Virus record (IMG/VR): IMGVR_UViG_3300022745_000628
Coordinates: 124,001 to 188,000 of that record
Reading direction: 5' to 3' (one strand)
From: a virus
Length of the DNA stretch: 64,000 bases
Position 1 is the stretch's first letter. Every line of letters begins with the position of its first letter. This document shows, piece by piece, positions 10,156-18,249 of this stretch. Made by a program: the position numbers and the translations under genes. Below the pieces are notes generated by a model. That model saw nothing but the letters and a program-made list of their open reading frames with translations, was not told the DNA's origin and made no database searches.

Positions 10156-11015
10156 GCCAAGAACAAGCATCAAATTGCCAACAAGGTTTTGTAGTTACAA
10201 ATGATTTCGCATTTGTACCTAATTGCGATATACGTATGCCGGATAATAAAACCGTCATAGCCTGTGCGCCTACGGTGCCTCCGTTAGATCCGCCAACGGT
10301 TCTTTTACCGTGCCCTACTTTTGAAATAACTGTATCAGCTACCGTCACAACCGTTACGCCGAATCCTAACTACCCGCAGCTTACCGGCGGCGCAGTCACA
10401 AATACGAATCGAGACTGTATAACGTGCGAAAACAACATTCAGGTGAATTTAGACCTGACGATGCCAAAATTGATGGAGTACGTCAATTTTAGGCTGGACG
10501 AGGCTATGACCCCTGATCATTCGTGTGTACCGGCTACGGTTATTTACGACTACGCTGGCGCACACGCACCCGGCGACACAATAACTGTTTGCGCAGATAG
10601 ATCGTTCCCGACGGATGCGCTGTACATTCCAAGCGGAGCGTACGGTATTGGGTTTAATACAGGTGACAGCGAAAATTTTCAAGTTTCCACGTATGAAAAA
10701 CCAGCGCTGTTGGTGCGTGCGAAATTAGTGAGCGCTTACGGTCTGGGTGTTATGGCTTGTAATGCTAACATCGCATATGTGACAGATTTACATCCTGTAC
10801 ACGTGCGCGATGATAACTATTTCCCATATCCGCCGAGCGCGATAATTCCCGTATCTAACGAAATGCATCTCACCGGCCAGCCTAATTACCGCGTACTGCT
10901 GTGTTTTGATCGAGAATTGCTAAGCCGTTCAGACGTCAAGCCGTATTTCATAGCAATCGTGTACCCTCCATGCGGTTTGGGAGCCGGCCCTACTGCCCCG
11001 CTAGAAGTGCCATAA
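10152..11015 (+). CDS. Cys-rich probable virion protein
   Basis: 287 aa. Contains at least ten cysteines, proline-rich stretches (PTVPPLDPPTVLLPCP) and beta-type segments, but not the YPL/ING motifs of the preceding genes. Overlaps paralogue 5 by four bases, so it is translated from the same mRNA. Likely a tail-associated protein. No family recognised. Confidence 0.55.
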   Translation: MSQEQASNCQQGFVVTNDFAFVPNCDIRMPDNKTVIACAPTVPPLDPPTVLLPCPTFEITVSATVTTVTPNPNYPQLTGGAVTNTNRDCITCENNIQVNLDLTMPKLMEYVNFRLDEAMTPDHSCVPATVIYDYAGAHAPGDTITVCADRSFPTDALYIPSGAYGIGFNTGDSENFQVSTYEKPALLVRAKLVSAYGLGVMACNANIAYVTDLHPVHVRDDNYFPYPPSAIIPVSNEMHLTGQPNYRVLLCFDRELLSRSDVKPYFIAIVYPPCGLGAGPTAPLEVP

Positions 11016-11016
11016 C

Positions 11017-11715
11017 ATGGTAAAACGCGCTGTTGTTAACGTAATTTATGGAGATCCATCGGATCACGCCATAACTACAGAAAATCATCGCCGATACGCT
11101 GAGAAATTGGGGTGTGATTATCGTGTAGTTAAGACGGTTAAGCCGGTGCGGCCACCAGTACCGGCTATGGATACCACGTACACATTCACACACGAGTGTT
11201 TTTTTAAGTTTGACGTCGCACAAGTTCTTAACGAATACGATCAGACGTTGTATTTAGACGGCGACATCGTCATAAGTCGCGCCTGCCCGAATATTTTCGA
11301 CTTTGTACCCCTCGAGAAGTACGGTTTTATTGACGAGCTCCTGTTGATGCGCCCAGAGCACGTCGAAACCATCAAATATTGGTTTGTAACTACTGGTTGG
11401 AACGATCCTTGGTGGAGTTTGAACGGCGGTGTGCTGGTTTTACCTAAAAACGGCGCTGAGTTCTATTCTTTCCACAAAGAGCTCGATTTTCAGTTCGCCA
11501 GCGACCAAAACATGCTGACATTGTCTATTCATGACAAACCTGACAAGTTTTTGCTGTTAGATCACCGGTTTAACCACTCTTACATGCATCACAAAGAGTT
11601 TTATCCAGGATTGCACGATGCCTGGATCATTCACATGGCTGGCATGGGGGCGTATCAATCGGTAAAAGAGCGCGATTTAGCGCTGACGCGGTGTTTGGAG
11701 ACATACGGACTCTAA
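11017..11715 (+). CDS. Glycosyltransferase-like protein (GT-A fold), copy 1
   Basis: 232 aa. Features of nucleotide-sugar glycosyltransferases of the GT8/GT34 type are visible: an N-terminal beta strand (RAVVNVIYG), NHRRYAEKLGCDY, the DxD metal-binding element in LYLDGDIVI near residue 78, and WWSLNGGVLVL near residue 130, the usual acceptor-side motif. His-containing C-terminal segment DAWIIHMAG also fits. It could glycosylate virion proteins or host surface sugars. Lies between the tail array and a paralogous copy, which favours a virion or host-envelope target. Donor and acceptor unknown. Confidence 0.65.
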   Translation: MVKRAVVNVIYGDPSDHAITTENHRRYAEKLGCDYRVVKTVKPVRPPVPAMDTTYTFTHECFFKFDVAQVLNEYDQTLYLDGDIVISRACPNIFDFVPLEKYGFIDELLLMRPEHVETIKYWFVTTGWNDPWWSLNGGVLVLPKNGAEFYSFHKELDFQFASDQNMLTLSIHDKPDKFLLLDHRFNHSYMHHKEFYPGLHDAWIIHMAGMGAYQSVKERDLALTRCLETYGL

Positions 11716-11716
11716 A

Positions 11717-12394
11717 ATGGTCAAACGAGCTCTAGTTAACATAGCGTATGGCGCATCTGCGATCGCAGAATTAGCACTTACTCGTAAAAATCACCAACTT
11801 TACGCTAAAAATTGCGGCGCGGAGTACATTGAGCTCGTAAAAGACGTGCAATTGGCGTACGGACCAGCCGCTAAGTTCAAAATAGTCGAAATTGCTAAAG
11901 ATTTTGATCAAACGCTGATGATAGACACGGATACCGTGGTCTTTCAGCCAAACATCAATATTTTTGACACTTGTCCGGTCGGATGGTGGGGATTTGTAGA
12001 CGAACTACGGTACATACAGTTTCCGCTAGAAGAATTTGAGCAAACATTGCGGCATATCGCGGATATTTTACTGCAGCCACACGTTGTGCCGAAAATAAAC
12101 GTGAATTCTGGCGTACTTTTGCTGCCAAGAGACGCCAGCATATACTTGCCAGCCGAAAAACCGCTGCCAACGACCTGGTGCATTGAGCAAATTTGGCTGT
12201 CGTACCGTCTTTTAAGCACAAATGCCAATTATGTACGCCTGGATCCTCGTTTTAACTGGTGTAAGTTTTTTAGAGAATTCGAAAGCGGTCGCAAAGATGC
12301 CATTATTTTGCATTGGAATGATCGCACAGACCGAATCAATATGCTGCAGAAGCTCATGTTAGAGCTGCCTAAAAAGCTAGGTGGACTAAAATAA
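11717..12394 (+). CDS. Glycosyltransferase-like protein (GT-A fold), copy 2
   Basis: 225 aa, starting one base after copy 1. Begins MVKRALVNIAYG, nearly the same as MVKRAVVNVIYG of copy 1, and has a DxD element in LMIDTDTVVF and INVNSGVLLLP in place of LNGGVLVL. The C-terminus DAIILHWN matches DAWIIHMAG of copy 1. The two genes therefore arose by tandem duplication and have diverged, presumably with different acceptors or successive sugars. Confidence 0.6.
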   Translation: MVKRALVNIAYGASAIAELALTRKNHQLYAKNCGAEYIELVKDVQLAYGPAAKFKIVEIAKDFDQTLMIDTDTVVFQPNINIFDTCPVGWWGFVDELRYIQFPLEEFEQTLRHIADILLQPHVVPKINVNSGVLLLPRDASIYLPAEKPLPTTWCIEQIWLSYRLLSTNANYVRLDPRFNWCKFFREFESGRKDAIILHWNDRTDRINMLQKLMLELPKKLGGLK

Positions 12395-12420
12395 AGGTAT
12401 TCACCCTTTACGAGGTCTAA

Positions 12421-12810
12421 ATGGCGCGCTCAATTAAAGTTACCTGGTCTGTAAGTCGTTATCGTGTTAACCGAGATGACGGTATTCGTGTCCGAATAGA
12501 GTTAACCGAAAACGAAGGCGTACCACTTGAATTGTTCGCGTATCGCATCGCGCCAGAAAATGGGGACACTGTAGCCACTTTTAGTCATATTTGCTCTCCG
12601 GCCGATATAGAAGAGTTTCCGGCGAACACAGCGAGCTCTACAGCCGTACCGCCATGGTTTCGGCTGGCATATGTAGATTTACTCCTCAGATCTACCGCAG
12701 AAGTTGATAATATAATAGCGATAGTCCAAGAAGACATTCAGCGGTTACTCGCTACCCTTAAACGAATGGAAACGTTGGTACCGACCGGTGACATCGTATT
12801 AACAGCATGA
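12421..12810 (+). CDS. Hypothetical protein
   Basis: 129 aa, ATG start with ACGAGG as a likely ribosome binding site ahead. The N-terminal part is beta-rich (SIKVTWSVSRYRVN), the C-terminal part is a long helix (DNIIAIVQEDIQRLLATLKRMETL). Overlaps the next gene by four bases (ATGA). No family recognised. Possibly the last structural gene of the tail operon. Confidence 0.5.
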   Translation: MARSIKVTWSVSRYRVNRDDGIRVRIELTENEGVPLELFAYRIAPENGDTVATFSHICSPADIEEFPANTASSTAVPPWFRLAYVDLLLRSTAEVDNIIAIVQEDIQRLLATLKRMETLVPTGDIVLTA

Positions 12811-13136
12811 CAGACCCCGTGTACAAACATTCTGTGGCTAACCTGGACGACCACGCAATTAAATTGCTAATGGCTAATCCAGAAGGTACTAAATTGTTAC
12901 CATGTCTTAGCCGACCTAAGAATGATTTGGGCACGCTACAGCCGGGAAACGCTAATTGTCAGACGTGCCAAGCGCAAAAGAACAAAATTAGAGCGCGAGC
13001 CATGAATATGGCGAAAGATTGCGTGATTAATGCTGACGCTAGCGCAATTTTAAAGCTAAAAACGCTGTTATCCGCGGCTACCATCAAAATACCGCGCACA
13101 TTGCCAAATGGCATGCAACAAGTGTTCGAAAGATAG
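12807..13136 (+). CDS. Small protein with CxxC pair
   Basis: 109 aa. Contains CQTCQAQKNKIRARAM, a CxxC pair followed by a basic helix, and an upstream lone Cys (LLPCLSR) that could complete a metal site. Function unknown. It is the last gene before a 221-bp intergenic region that carries a repeated promoter-like element and two hairpins. Confidence 0.5.
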   Translation: MTDPVYKHSVANLDDHAIKLLMANPEGTKLLPCLSRPKNDLGTLQPGNANCQTCQAQKNKIRARAMNMAKDCVINADASAILKLKTLLSAATIKIPRTLPNGMQQVFER

Positions 13137-13165
13137 CTAAATTCAGAGGAAAAATGCGTCATATA
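13137..13165 (+). promoter_or_regulatory. Bipartite promoter-like element, copy 1
   Basis: CTAAATTCAGA, six bases, then ATGCGTCATATA. The same two blocks with the same six-base spacer recur at 52411-52439 (26 of 29 bases identical). Both copies are intergenic, just after a stop codon and upstream of a + strand gene. ATATA sits where a -10 box would be, while the upstream block is not a sigma-70 -35 box. This suggests a phage-specific promoter or operator. Confidence 0.5.
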
Positions 13166-13170
13166 CTCTG

Positions 13171-13320
13171 CACATACACTTAGCATTTAATTGTATGTGA
13201 CCTGCCAAACGACTTCGTAAGAATTCGTTTAATTTACTACATCGCAAGGTGTATACTCTTCTTTAGTGTTTTCTTTCTCGGCCCCACACATACAGCTTTC
13301 TTAGTTTGTATGTGTGGGGC
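13171..13320 (+). terminator. Two hairpins sharing the stem CACATAC/GTATGTG
   Basis: Hairpin 1: CACATACA (13171-13178) pairs with TGTATGTG (13192-13199), 8 bp. Hairpin 2: 13281-13293 pairs with 13308-13320, a perfect 13-bp stem (GCCCCACACATAC) with a 14-base loop. Both contain the same 7-bp inner stem. Hairpin 2 is followed by TGCTTAGTTTTTAG, a weak T tract, so it may be a terminator. Between them lies TATACT at about 13252. The rest of the gap shows no coding frame. Confidence 0.5.
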
Positions 13321-13357
13321 TGCTTAGTTTTTAGCTATTGGCGATTAGGAGCTACAC

Positions 13358-13618
13358 ATGCTGACTGTGATTAAAAAAACCCGTAGCGGGCGCGTTGCAA
13401 ACGTAACTATCGAAGGTCTCGATATGGAAGAGCTGGAATCCCAAGCTGCGAAGCAAATGGCGATCGACGAATCCGGCCTGCACAACGCTGGTTTGACGTT
13501 TAATAGCTCTGCTATTTATCCGGTAGACGCGAACGGCGACGACGTTGTCGAATATGCGCCCGGCGCACAAGCGGTAACGCGCTGGCGCAAGGATTTTGAG
13601 GTTATGCAGGGGCTATAA
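13358..13618 (+). CDS. Hypothetical protein
   Basis: 86 aa, ATG start preceded by GATTAGGAGCTACAC (AGGAG ribosome binding site). Small mixed protein with no known motif. It stands alone between the hairpin region upstream and an intrinsic terminator immediately downstream, so it is probably a monocistronic unit expressed from the 13137-13260 region. Confidence 0.55.
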   Translation: MLTVIKKTRSGRVANVTIEGLDMEELESQAAKQMAIDESGLHNAGLTFNSSAIYPVDANGDDVVEYAPGAQAVTRWRKDFEVMQGL

Positions 13619-13619
13619 T

Positions 13620-13640
13620 CGGACTAACCGTCCGTTTTTT
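13620..13640 (+). terminator. Intrinsic terminator
   Basis: CGGAC (13620-13624), loop TAACC, GTCCG (13630-13634), followed by six T. It overlaps the end of the 86-aa gene and precedes the ribosome binding site AAGGGGG of the next gene. Confidence 0.6.
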
Positions 13641-13656
13641 GTTTAAGGGGGTATTT

Positions 13657-14322
13657 GTGCATCCATTTCGTACCGCATTGACCAGTGTCGATTCTTTTGC
13701 AACTACTTTACTTGTAGTTGCAGTGCAAACATACGGCACCGAATGCCTCACTTGGACGCCAGATACCCTGTTAATAGAACTACAAGAAGACTTCAATTGT
13801 GTAGTTCCGCAAGAGAATCTAGATAAATTAATGGCCGCGGTGACTATCGTGACCACCGATCGATTTAGAGCATCTTTGCCAGATTTTATTGACATTTGTA
13901 ATGCTTTATCCGGCACTCCGCTGGATACTGCTGTGTTTGACCCGGCGGACACATACGAAATAGCCTGGGGAATGACAGAAGCAGAATTGTTGTGGCCGCA
14001 GCATGATACGGAGATCAATCCGCAAATAATCGGGTATATCGAAAACGTGCTGGCTGACGACAGCTTTATTAGAGCGCCAAAAATATTGCAACCGTTTATA
14101 CCCGACTTCGACAAGTCGGTTAATTTTGAAAACTTTGGCGATGCAGAAGATGCCGACATATACTCCGGCATGTTTCAAAACCAGCAAGAACGCGTACAAG
14201 ATGTAGACGCTGCAGTCGCTGGTAATATCGAAAAATTGAAATTACAGTTAACTAGCTTAAATCTCGAAAATGGCACTGGAGAAGACATTCTTCAGAAACT
14301 CTTCAAAGAAATGGCTGAATGA
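13657..14322 (+). CDS. Hypothetical protein upstream of the Ycf46-type ATPase
   Basis: 221 aa. I chose the GTG at 13657 because AAGGGGG lies five to six bases ahead; an in-frame TTG at 13639 would place the terminator T tract inside the gene. The protein is acidic and helical, with a C-terminal coiled-coil-like segment (NIEKLKLQLTSLNLENG). Overlaps the AAA+ gene by four bases (ATGA), so the two are probably translationally coupled and may act together. No family recognised. Confidence 0.55.
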   Translation: MHPFRTALTSVDSFATTLLVVAVQTYGTECLTWTPDTLLIELQEDFNCVVPQENLDKLMAAVTIVTTDRFRASLPDFIDICNALSGTPLDTAVFDPADTYEIAWGMTEAELLWPQHDTEINPQIIGYIENVLADDSFIRAPKILQPFIPDFDKSVNFENFGDAEDADIYSGMFQNQQERVQDVDAAVAGNIEKLKLQLTSLNLENGTGEDILQKLFKEMAE

Positions 14323-15992
14323 GCGCACTGTTAAGCAAATGGCAGACGGAATTTGATTCATACGTGTTTTCAGGTTATCCCCTCCTGATGATCCCGACCA
14401 GTGAAGAAGGTCGCGTTAGAAACGATATAAATGGGTTTTGTAATGCACGCGGACTGTACCTAATAGAGTGGGACTGTGTCCGAGGTTTTTCTTCTGAAGA
14501 GCCGAATTTGGTTAAATCTATTGGTTTCGAACGCGGAGCCAGCGCGGCAGAAGATTATCGCAATCCACTGTTCGCTTTAGAAAAGATAACTAAAGAAGCT
14601 GGGCGCCCCGCGCATAATATCGTGTACTTGTTTAAAGATCTTGACGATTTCTACATGCAGAATAACCAACTTAGGCGAAAACTGCAAAATATGAGTCACG
14701 ACTTGGAAACCACGCACACGGTGCAAACGTTAGACGCCGAACAACGGTATTTTCAACCCGTGGTACTGCTGTCCAGTTCTGGCACGCTGCACGCCAAGCT
14801 GGCTAACTGTGTCGCGACACTGGAGTACAACCTACCAGTTGAAGAAGACTTCCTAGCAATGATCGAAAATTTAGCGCTGCAGCAGAAACTGAATGTGGCC
14901 GCCGAATTGAAAGAGCGCTTAGCTAAAAGCTTGGCCGGCTTAACATACATAGAAGGCGAAAACTGTACATATCGTGGAACACGTTTGTGCGACGGTATAA
15001 CGCCTGAGCTGCTTAAAGTCGTTAAAAACGAAAAGGCGCAGATTCTTAAACGCGGTGAGATACTGACCTATATCCCGGAAGACTCGCTAGGTACCGCGGA
15101 AGATGTCGGCGGATTTGATAACTTTAAAGCCTGGATAGAAAACCGTCGAAATTGCTACTCGCGGGAAGCTGCGGCAGCCGGCATTGAATATCCTAAAGGT
15201 GTTGGCTTGCTGGGTCCGCCGGGGACATGCAAATCGGTAGCTGCTAAGCTGATTTGTAAGACTCTTGGACTACCGGGTTACATATTCAACATCGGTGCGC
15301 TATTCGGCAAATATGTCGGCGAGAGCGAGCAGCGCGTACGCGACGCGATTAAACAAATCGAAGCACAACGCGGATGTGTGGTCGTAATGGACGAAGTGGA
15401 TAAGGCACTCGGCGGCACACACAATAGCGAAGGTGATAGCGGCGTGTCTAAGCGCGTGCTGGGCAGTATTCTTACGTGGTTAGCTGAAAAGACTTCGCCT
15501 ACGTTTGTAGTTATGACTATGAACCGTGTATCGGTGTTACCGCCAGAGTTTTTGCGTAGCGGCCGATTTGACGCTATATTCGCGACTGATTTACCAGATC
15601 GCGATGCTTGTAAAGAGATTGTCACAATTCATTTACGTAAACGCGGACGATTAAAAACATTGGCCGAGTTAGACAGCAGCGAATTAAAGTGGTCTAAAGT
15701 TCTTGGCGGTGTAGCTGATTTCTCTGGCGCCGAAATAGAAGCTGCTGTGGTGGAAGCACAGACAGTAGCCTTTACCCAGCGCGGAGTCCCGGATCCGACA
15801 GTTGACGAATTGTTAGATGCTATAAGTGTGACTGTCCCGTTAAGTCGTTCGCAAATGGATGAGATAAAATCCATGCGTGCTTATGTCACAGCTGGAAAAG
15901 CTAGACCTGTAAAATTACCGAGTGCTGCAGCCGTGACAGCTGCGCCACACAATAAAGTATCGAAGTCTCGAAACGTGGCTATTGGAGAGTGA
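14319..15992 (+). CDS. AAA+ ATPase, Ycf46-like
   Basis: 557 aa. The N-terminal 250 residues match the Ycf46 pattern: SGYPLLMIPTSEEGRVRND, then LYLIEWDCVRGF, then a vestigial P-loop-like domain with VYLFKDLDDF. The C-terminal AAA+ module has Walker A GPPGTCKS at residue 299, where Cys replaces the usual Gly before Lys, Walker B VVVMDEVDK with D358 and E359, a sensor-1 segment (TFVVMTMNR) and the arginine-finger region FLRSGRFD. Ycf46 proteins are of unknown function in cyanobacteria and plastids. It is followed by Ycf35-like and DUF2997 genes, the usual partners, so the three probably form one complex. Confidence 0.8.
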   Translation: MSALLSKWQTEFDSYVFSGYPLLMIPTSEEGRVRNDINGFCNARGLYLIEWDCVRGFSSEEPNLVKSIGFERGASAAEDYRNPLFALEKITKEAGRPAHNIVYLFKDLDDFYMQNNQLRRKLQNMSHDLETTHTVQTLDAEQRYFQPVVLLSSSGTLHAKLANCVATLEYNLPVEEDFLAMIENLALQQKLNVAAELKERLAKSLAGLTYIEGENCTYRGTRLCDGITPELLKVVKNEKAQILKRGEILTYIPEDSLGTAEDVGGFDNFKAWIENRRNCYSREAAAAGIEYPKGVGLLGPPGTCKSVAAKLICKTLGLPGYIFNIGALFGKYVGESEQRVRDAIKQIEAQRGCVVVMDEVDKALGGTHNSEGDSGVSKRVLGSILTWLAEKTSPTFVVMTMNRVSVLPPEFLRSGRFDAIFATDLPDRDACKEIVTIHLRKRGRLKTLAELDSSELKWSKVLGGVADFSGAEIEAAVVEAQTVAFTQRGVPDPTVDELLDAISVTVPLSRSQMDEIKSMRAYVTAGKARPVKLPSAAAVTAAPHNKVSKSRNVAIGE

Positions 15993-15997
15993 GCGGA

Positions 15998-16366
15998 ATG
16001 AGTCATACAATTCAATGTAAGGTTAAATGCGACAATGGAGATGCGTTGCACAGTGCCTGCAAAATATTGGGCATTGCTAAACCTGTACGCGGTCGCCACC
16101 GCCTATTTGACGGCAATGTTGTCAACGGATTGGCGTTTAGATTAAAAGATTGGCTGTATGATGTAGTGGTAGACAGCTCCGGTACGCTGCACTACGACAA
16201 CTACAACGAGCGCTGGGGTAAGACTGAGGAGCTCGATACTTTTCTACAACGCTATGCTCTTGAAGCGGCTAAAGCTGCCGCTACAAGCAACGGTTACGAG
16301 TACGACGAGTACACGCAACCGGACGGATCCATCGAATTGGTTTGTAAAGAGGTGTTCAATGGCTGA
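15998..16366 (+). CDS. DUF1257 / Ycf35-like protein
   Basis: 122 aa from ATG 15998, which gives the family-typical MSH start; GGAGAG lies 8 bases upstream. The frame also opens at GTG 15989. The C-terminal pattern FLQRYALEAAKAAATSNGY followed by QPDGSIELVCKEV is characteristic of DUF1257 (Ycf35). Biochemical function unknown. Its overlap with the DUF2997 gene and adjacency to the Ycf46-type ATPase reproduce a recurrent gene neighbourhood. Confidence 0.75.
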   Translation: MSHTIQCKVKCDNGDALHSACKILGIAKPVRGRHRLFDGNVVNGLAFRLKDWLYDVVVDSSGTLHYDNYNERWGKTEELDTFLQRYALEAAKAAATSNGYEYDEYTQPDGSIELVCKEVFNG

Positions 16367-16571
16367 TATTCGAATCATCGTGCCAAAAACCGGGTTGGCT
16401 ACTGGCAAAACACACGTAAAAGTAGATGCCGTCGGCTTTAAAGGCCAAGGCTGCACTACGGCTACTAAAATCTTCAGTGACGCCATAGGTAAATCTGAAG
16501 TCGAAGAACTCAAACCTGAGTTTTACGAATCGCCGGACGAGCAGTTAAATCCAGAGCTCGAGTTTGAGTAA
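16359..16571 (+). CDS. DUF2997-like protein
   Basis: 70 aa from ATG 16359 (overlapping the Ycf35-like gene by 8 bases). The pattern KVDAVGFKGQGCTTATKIF followed by KPEFYES is that of DUF2997, a small protein family usually next to DUF1257. The conserved Cys lies at the centre (GQGC). Role unknown; probably an accessory subunit of the AAA+ system. Confidence 0.7.
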   Translation: MADIRIIVPKTGLATGKTHVKVDAVGFKGQGCTTATKIFSDAIGKSEVEELKPEFYESPDEQLNPELEFE

Positions 16572-16848
16572 TATTCCGGCTGCAAAGTCTACACGACGCA
16601 GCAAAGCTCTGGCTCCGATAATGTTGGCACGCACCTCTGGCGGTCAATGCACTTTACGCCAGCGCGACGCGCAGAATTTACTGATAAATGACGCGTGGCG
16701 TACGTGGCTTGGCACTAAAAATGTCGCCGCCGATTTAAGATGCTTTAAAACTGTAAGTCATGCCGCAGATGCGGAGATATACAGCTTATTTGAAAAGTTC
16801 GTATACGAGCCTGTAACGTGGGGTGTAAGCTATGGCACAGAAACTTAG
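16564..16848 (+). CDS. Hypothetical basic protein
   Basis: 94 aa from TTG 16564, overlapping the previous gene by 8 bases; an alternative ATG lies at 16621 without a visible ribosome binding site. The first 25 residues are basic (STRRSKALAPIMLARTSGG). No family recognised. Overlaps the next gene by 17 bases. Confidence 0.45.
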   Translation: MSNIPAAKSTRRSKALAPIMLARTSGGQCTLRQRDAQNLLINDAWRTWLGTKNVAADLRCFKTVSHAADAEIYSLFEKFVYEPVTWGVSYGTET

Positions 16849-17152
16849 TATTAGAAAAGGCGGTGCCGTATACGCTATTTGTTCTGAAGAGTCCGTTAAA
16901 TTGCTAGAGACGTTAGGCAACATCAGCATTAAACGGGCGTCTCATGTAGAACCAGGTTCTGGACTTACATCCGACGCAAAAAGCTATCTGCATCGTATGC
17001 ATATCGATGCAAACAATTTTCAGAATAAATGGTTCGCTAATTTGTTACCAATAGCGGGGCCTGTGCTTGGCCCGTTTAATACTCGTACCGAAGCTGTAAC
17101 AGCAGAACTAAATTACATAGACAAAAACCTTGGGACAATAATACATGATTGA
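16832..17152 (+). CDS. Hypothetical protein with GPVLGPFNTR motif
   Basis: 106 aa. The C-terminal motif PIAGPVLGPFNTRTEAVTAE resembles a short segment found in many small phage proteins in which a Gly-Pro-Phe loop is followed by a TR.EA....E helix. Function unknown. Overlaps the DUF3150-like gene by 8 bases. Confidence 0.5.
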   Translation: MAQKLSIRKGGAVYAICSEESVKLLETLGNISIKRASHVEPGSGLTSDAKSYLHRMHIDANNFQNKWFANLLPIAGPVLGPFNTRTEAVTAELNYIDKNLGTIIHD

Positions 17153-18248
17153 CTCCACAACACAATTTTTAGACGATAACGTAGTGCTGCTGTGCCCTAC
17201 GTTCAGTTATTGGCGCGGACAATACCAGTTATCGCTTGACGGAATTAAAACTACCGTTGGTGAAATCGAAGTCGATTTTGCGCAAGTGACCGCACCACGC
17301 GCTAAGCTGTTAACCGATGCGTATCCGTTAGACAAAGAGGGTACGCCGTGGAAAAAGCGCTTTAACCAGATTGAGTCTGCGCTAACGAAACTAAAGCAAA
17401 GATATTCCGTGCCGTTTCCGATTAATGGCGTGCGAATTATTCCAAAAGCCAAGGTAACAAGCTTTCTGGACGCTATATACGGCAATACGGTTGCCAGCTT
17501 GAAGTATCGATTCGAAAATACACCGGACTCCGATCCGTTCTATGTATCTACCAAAGATGCGTATGAGCGTGTCAAGCATTTACCGGATATGACTCCTTTG
17601 CCTGACAACAGCAAAGAAGAACAGTCGTTAGCGTATCAACTGTGGACTACTGCGCAAGATTTCGTAGCAAATCTTGATGATGTGTGGGACCAGCTGTCTA
17701 AAAAGAGCGTGGTGTGGGAAAGCGTCAAAAGCCGTGTTCCTAGAAGCGGCGCTGATATGTTGAGCCGCTTTCGTATTGACGTTGTCCCGATTGAATTGGC
17801 GACCCGTACTATAACAGCCGGCTCTACCGCGGATCTACTAAAACATAAAGATGTGGTACAAGAGACTTGTCGCCGCCGTGTTGCGGACGCTATTGAGGCT
17901 ATGGTGTCGGAACCGAGACAACAACTCGGCGAAGCGCTAGCAAACCTGTCGGATTTAATAGCTCGTGACGGGAAGTTAACCAGTCGTAGTTTTCAACCTG
18001 TTCGCGAAGCAATAGCAAAGATCAGGTTGTTTGATTGCGTCGCGGACGAAGACTTGATGCTTCAGATTGACGCTATGGAAAAGCGTTTAAATGTTACTAC
18101 GCCAAAATTGTTGAATACTGCGAATGCAGCGTCTAGTGGCTTCTCCGCGGCAATTAACAGTTTGTATACTGAGATCGATAGTGCAGACGCGAAAGCGAAT
18201 GCATTGAATAAGGCAATGGGTCGAGTACGCGCTATAAAGTTGGACTAG
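17145..18248 (+). CDS. DUF3150-like protein
   Basis: 367 aa. The N-terminal third (GEIEVDFAQVTAPRAKLL, then LKQRYSVPFPINGVRIIP) and the central segment ADMLSRFRIDVVPIELA follow the outline of DUF3150 phage proteins, which often lie near AAA+ ATPases. Helical C-terminal half. The call is from pattern memory and is moderate. Operon position, two genes after the Ycf46/Ycf35/DUF2997 set, fits a shared function. Confidence 0.45.
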   Translation: MIDSTTQFLDDNVVLLCPTFSYWRGQYQLSLDGIKTTVGEIEVDFAQVTAPRAKLLTDAYPLDKEGTPWKKRFNQIESALTKLKQRYSVPFPINGVRIIPKAKVTSFLDAIYGNTVASLKYRFENTPDSDPFYVSTKDAYERVKHLPDMTPLPDNSKEEQSLAYQLWTTAQDFVANLDDVWDQLSKKSVVWESVKSRVPRSGADMLSRFRIDVVPIELATRTITAGSTADLLKHKDVVQETCRRRVADAIEAMVSEPRQQLGEALANLSDLIARDGKLTSRSFQPVREAIAKIRLFDCVADEDLMLQIDAMEKRLNVTTPKLLNTANAASSGFSAAINSLYTEIDSADAKANALNKAMGRVRAIKLD

Positions 18249-18249
18249 T

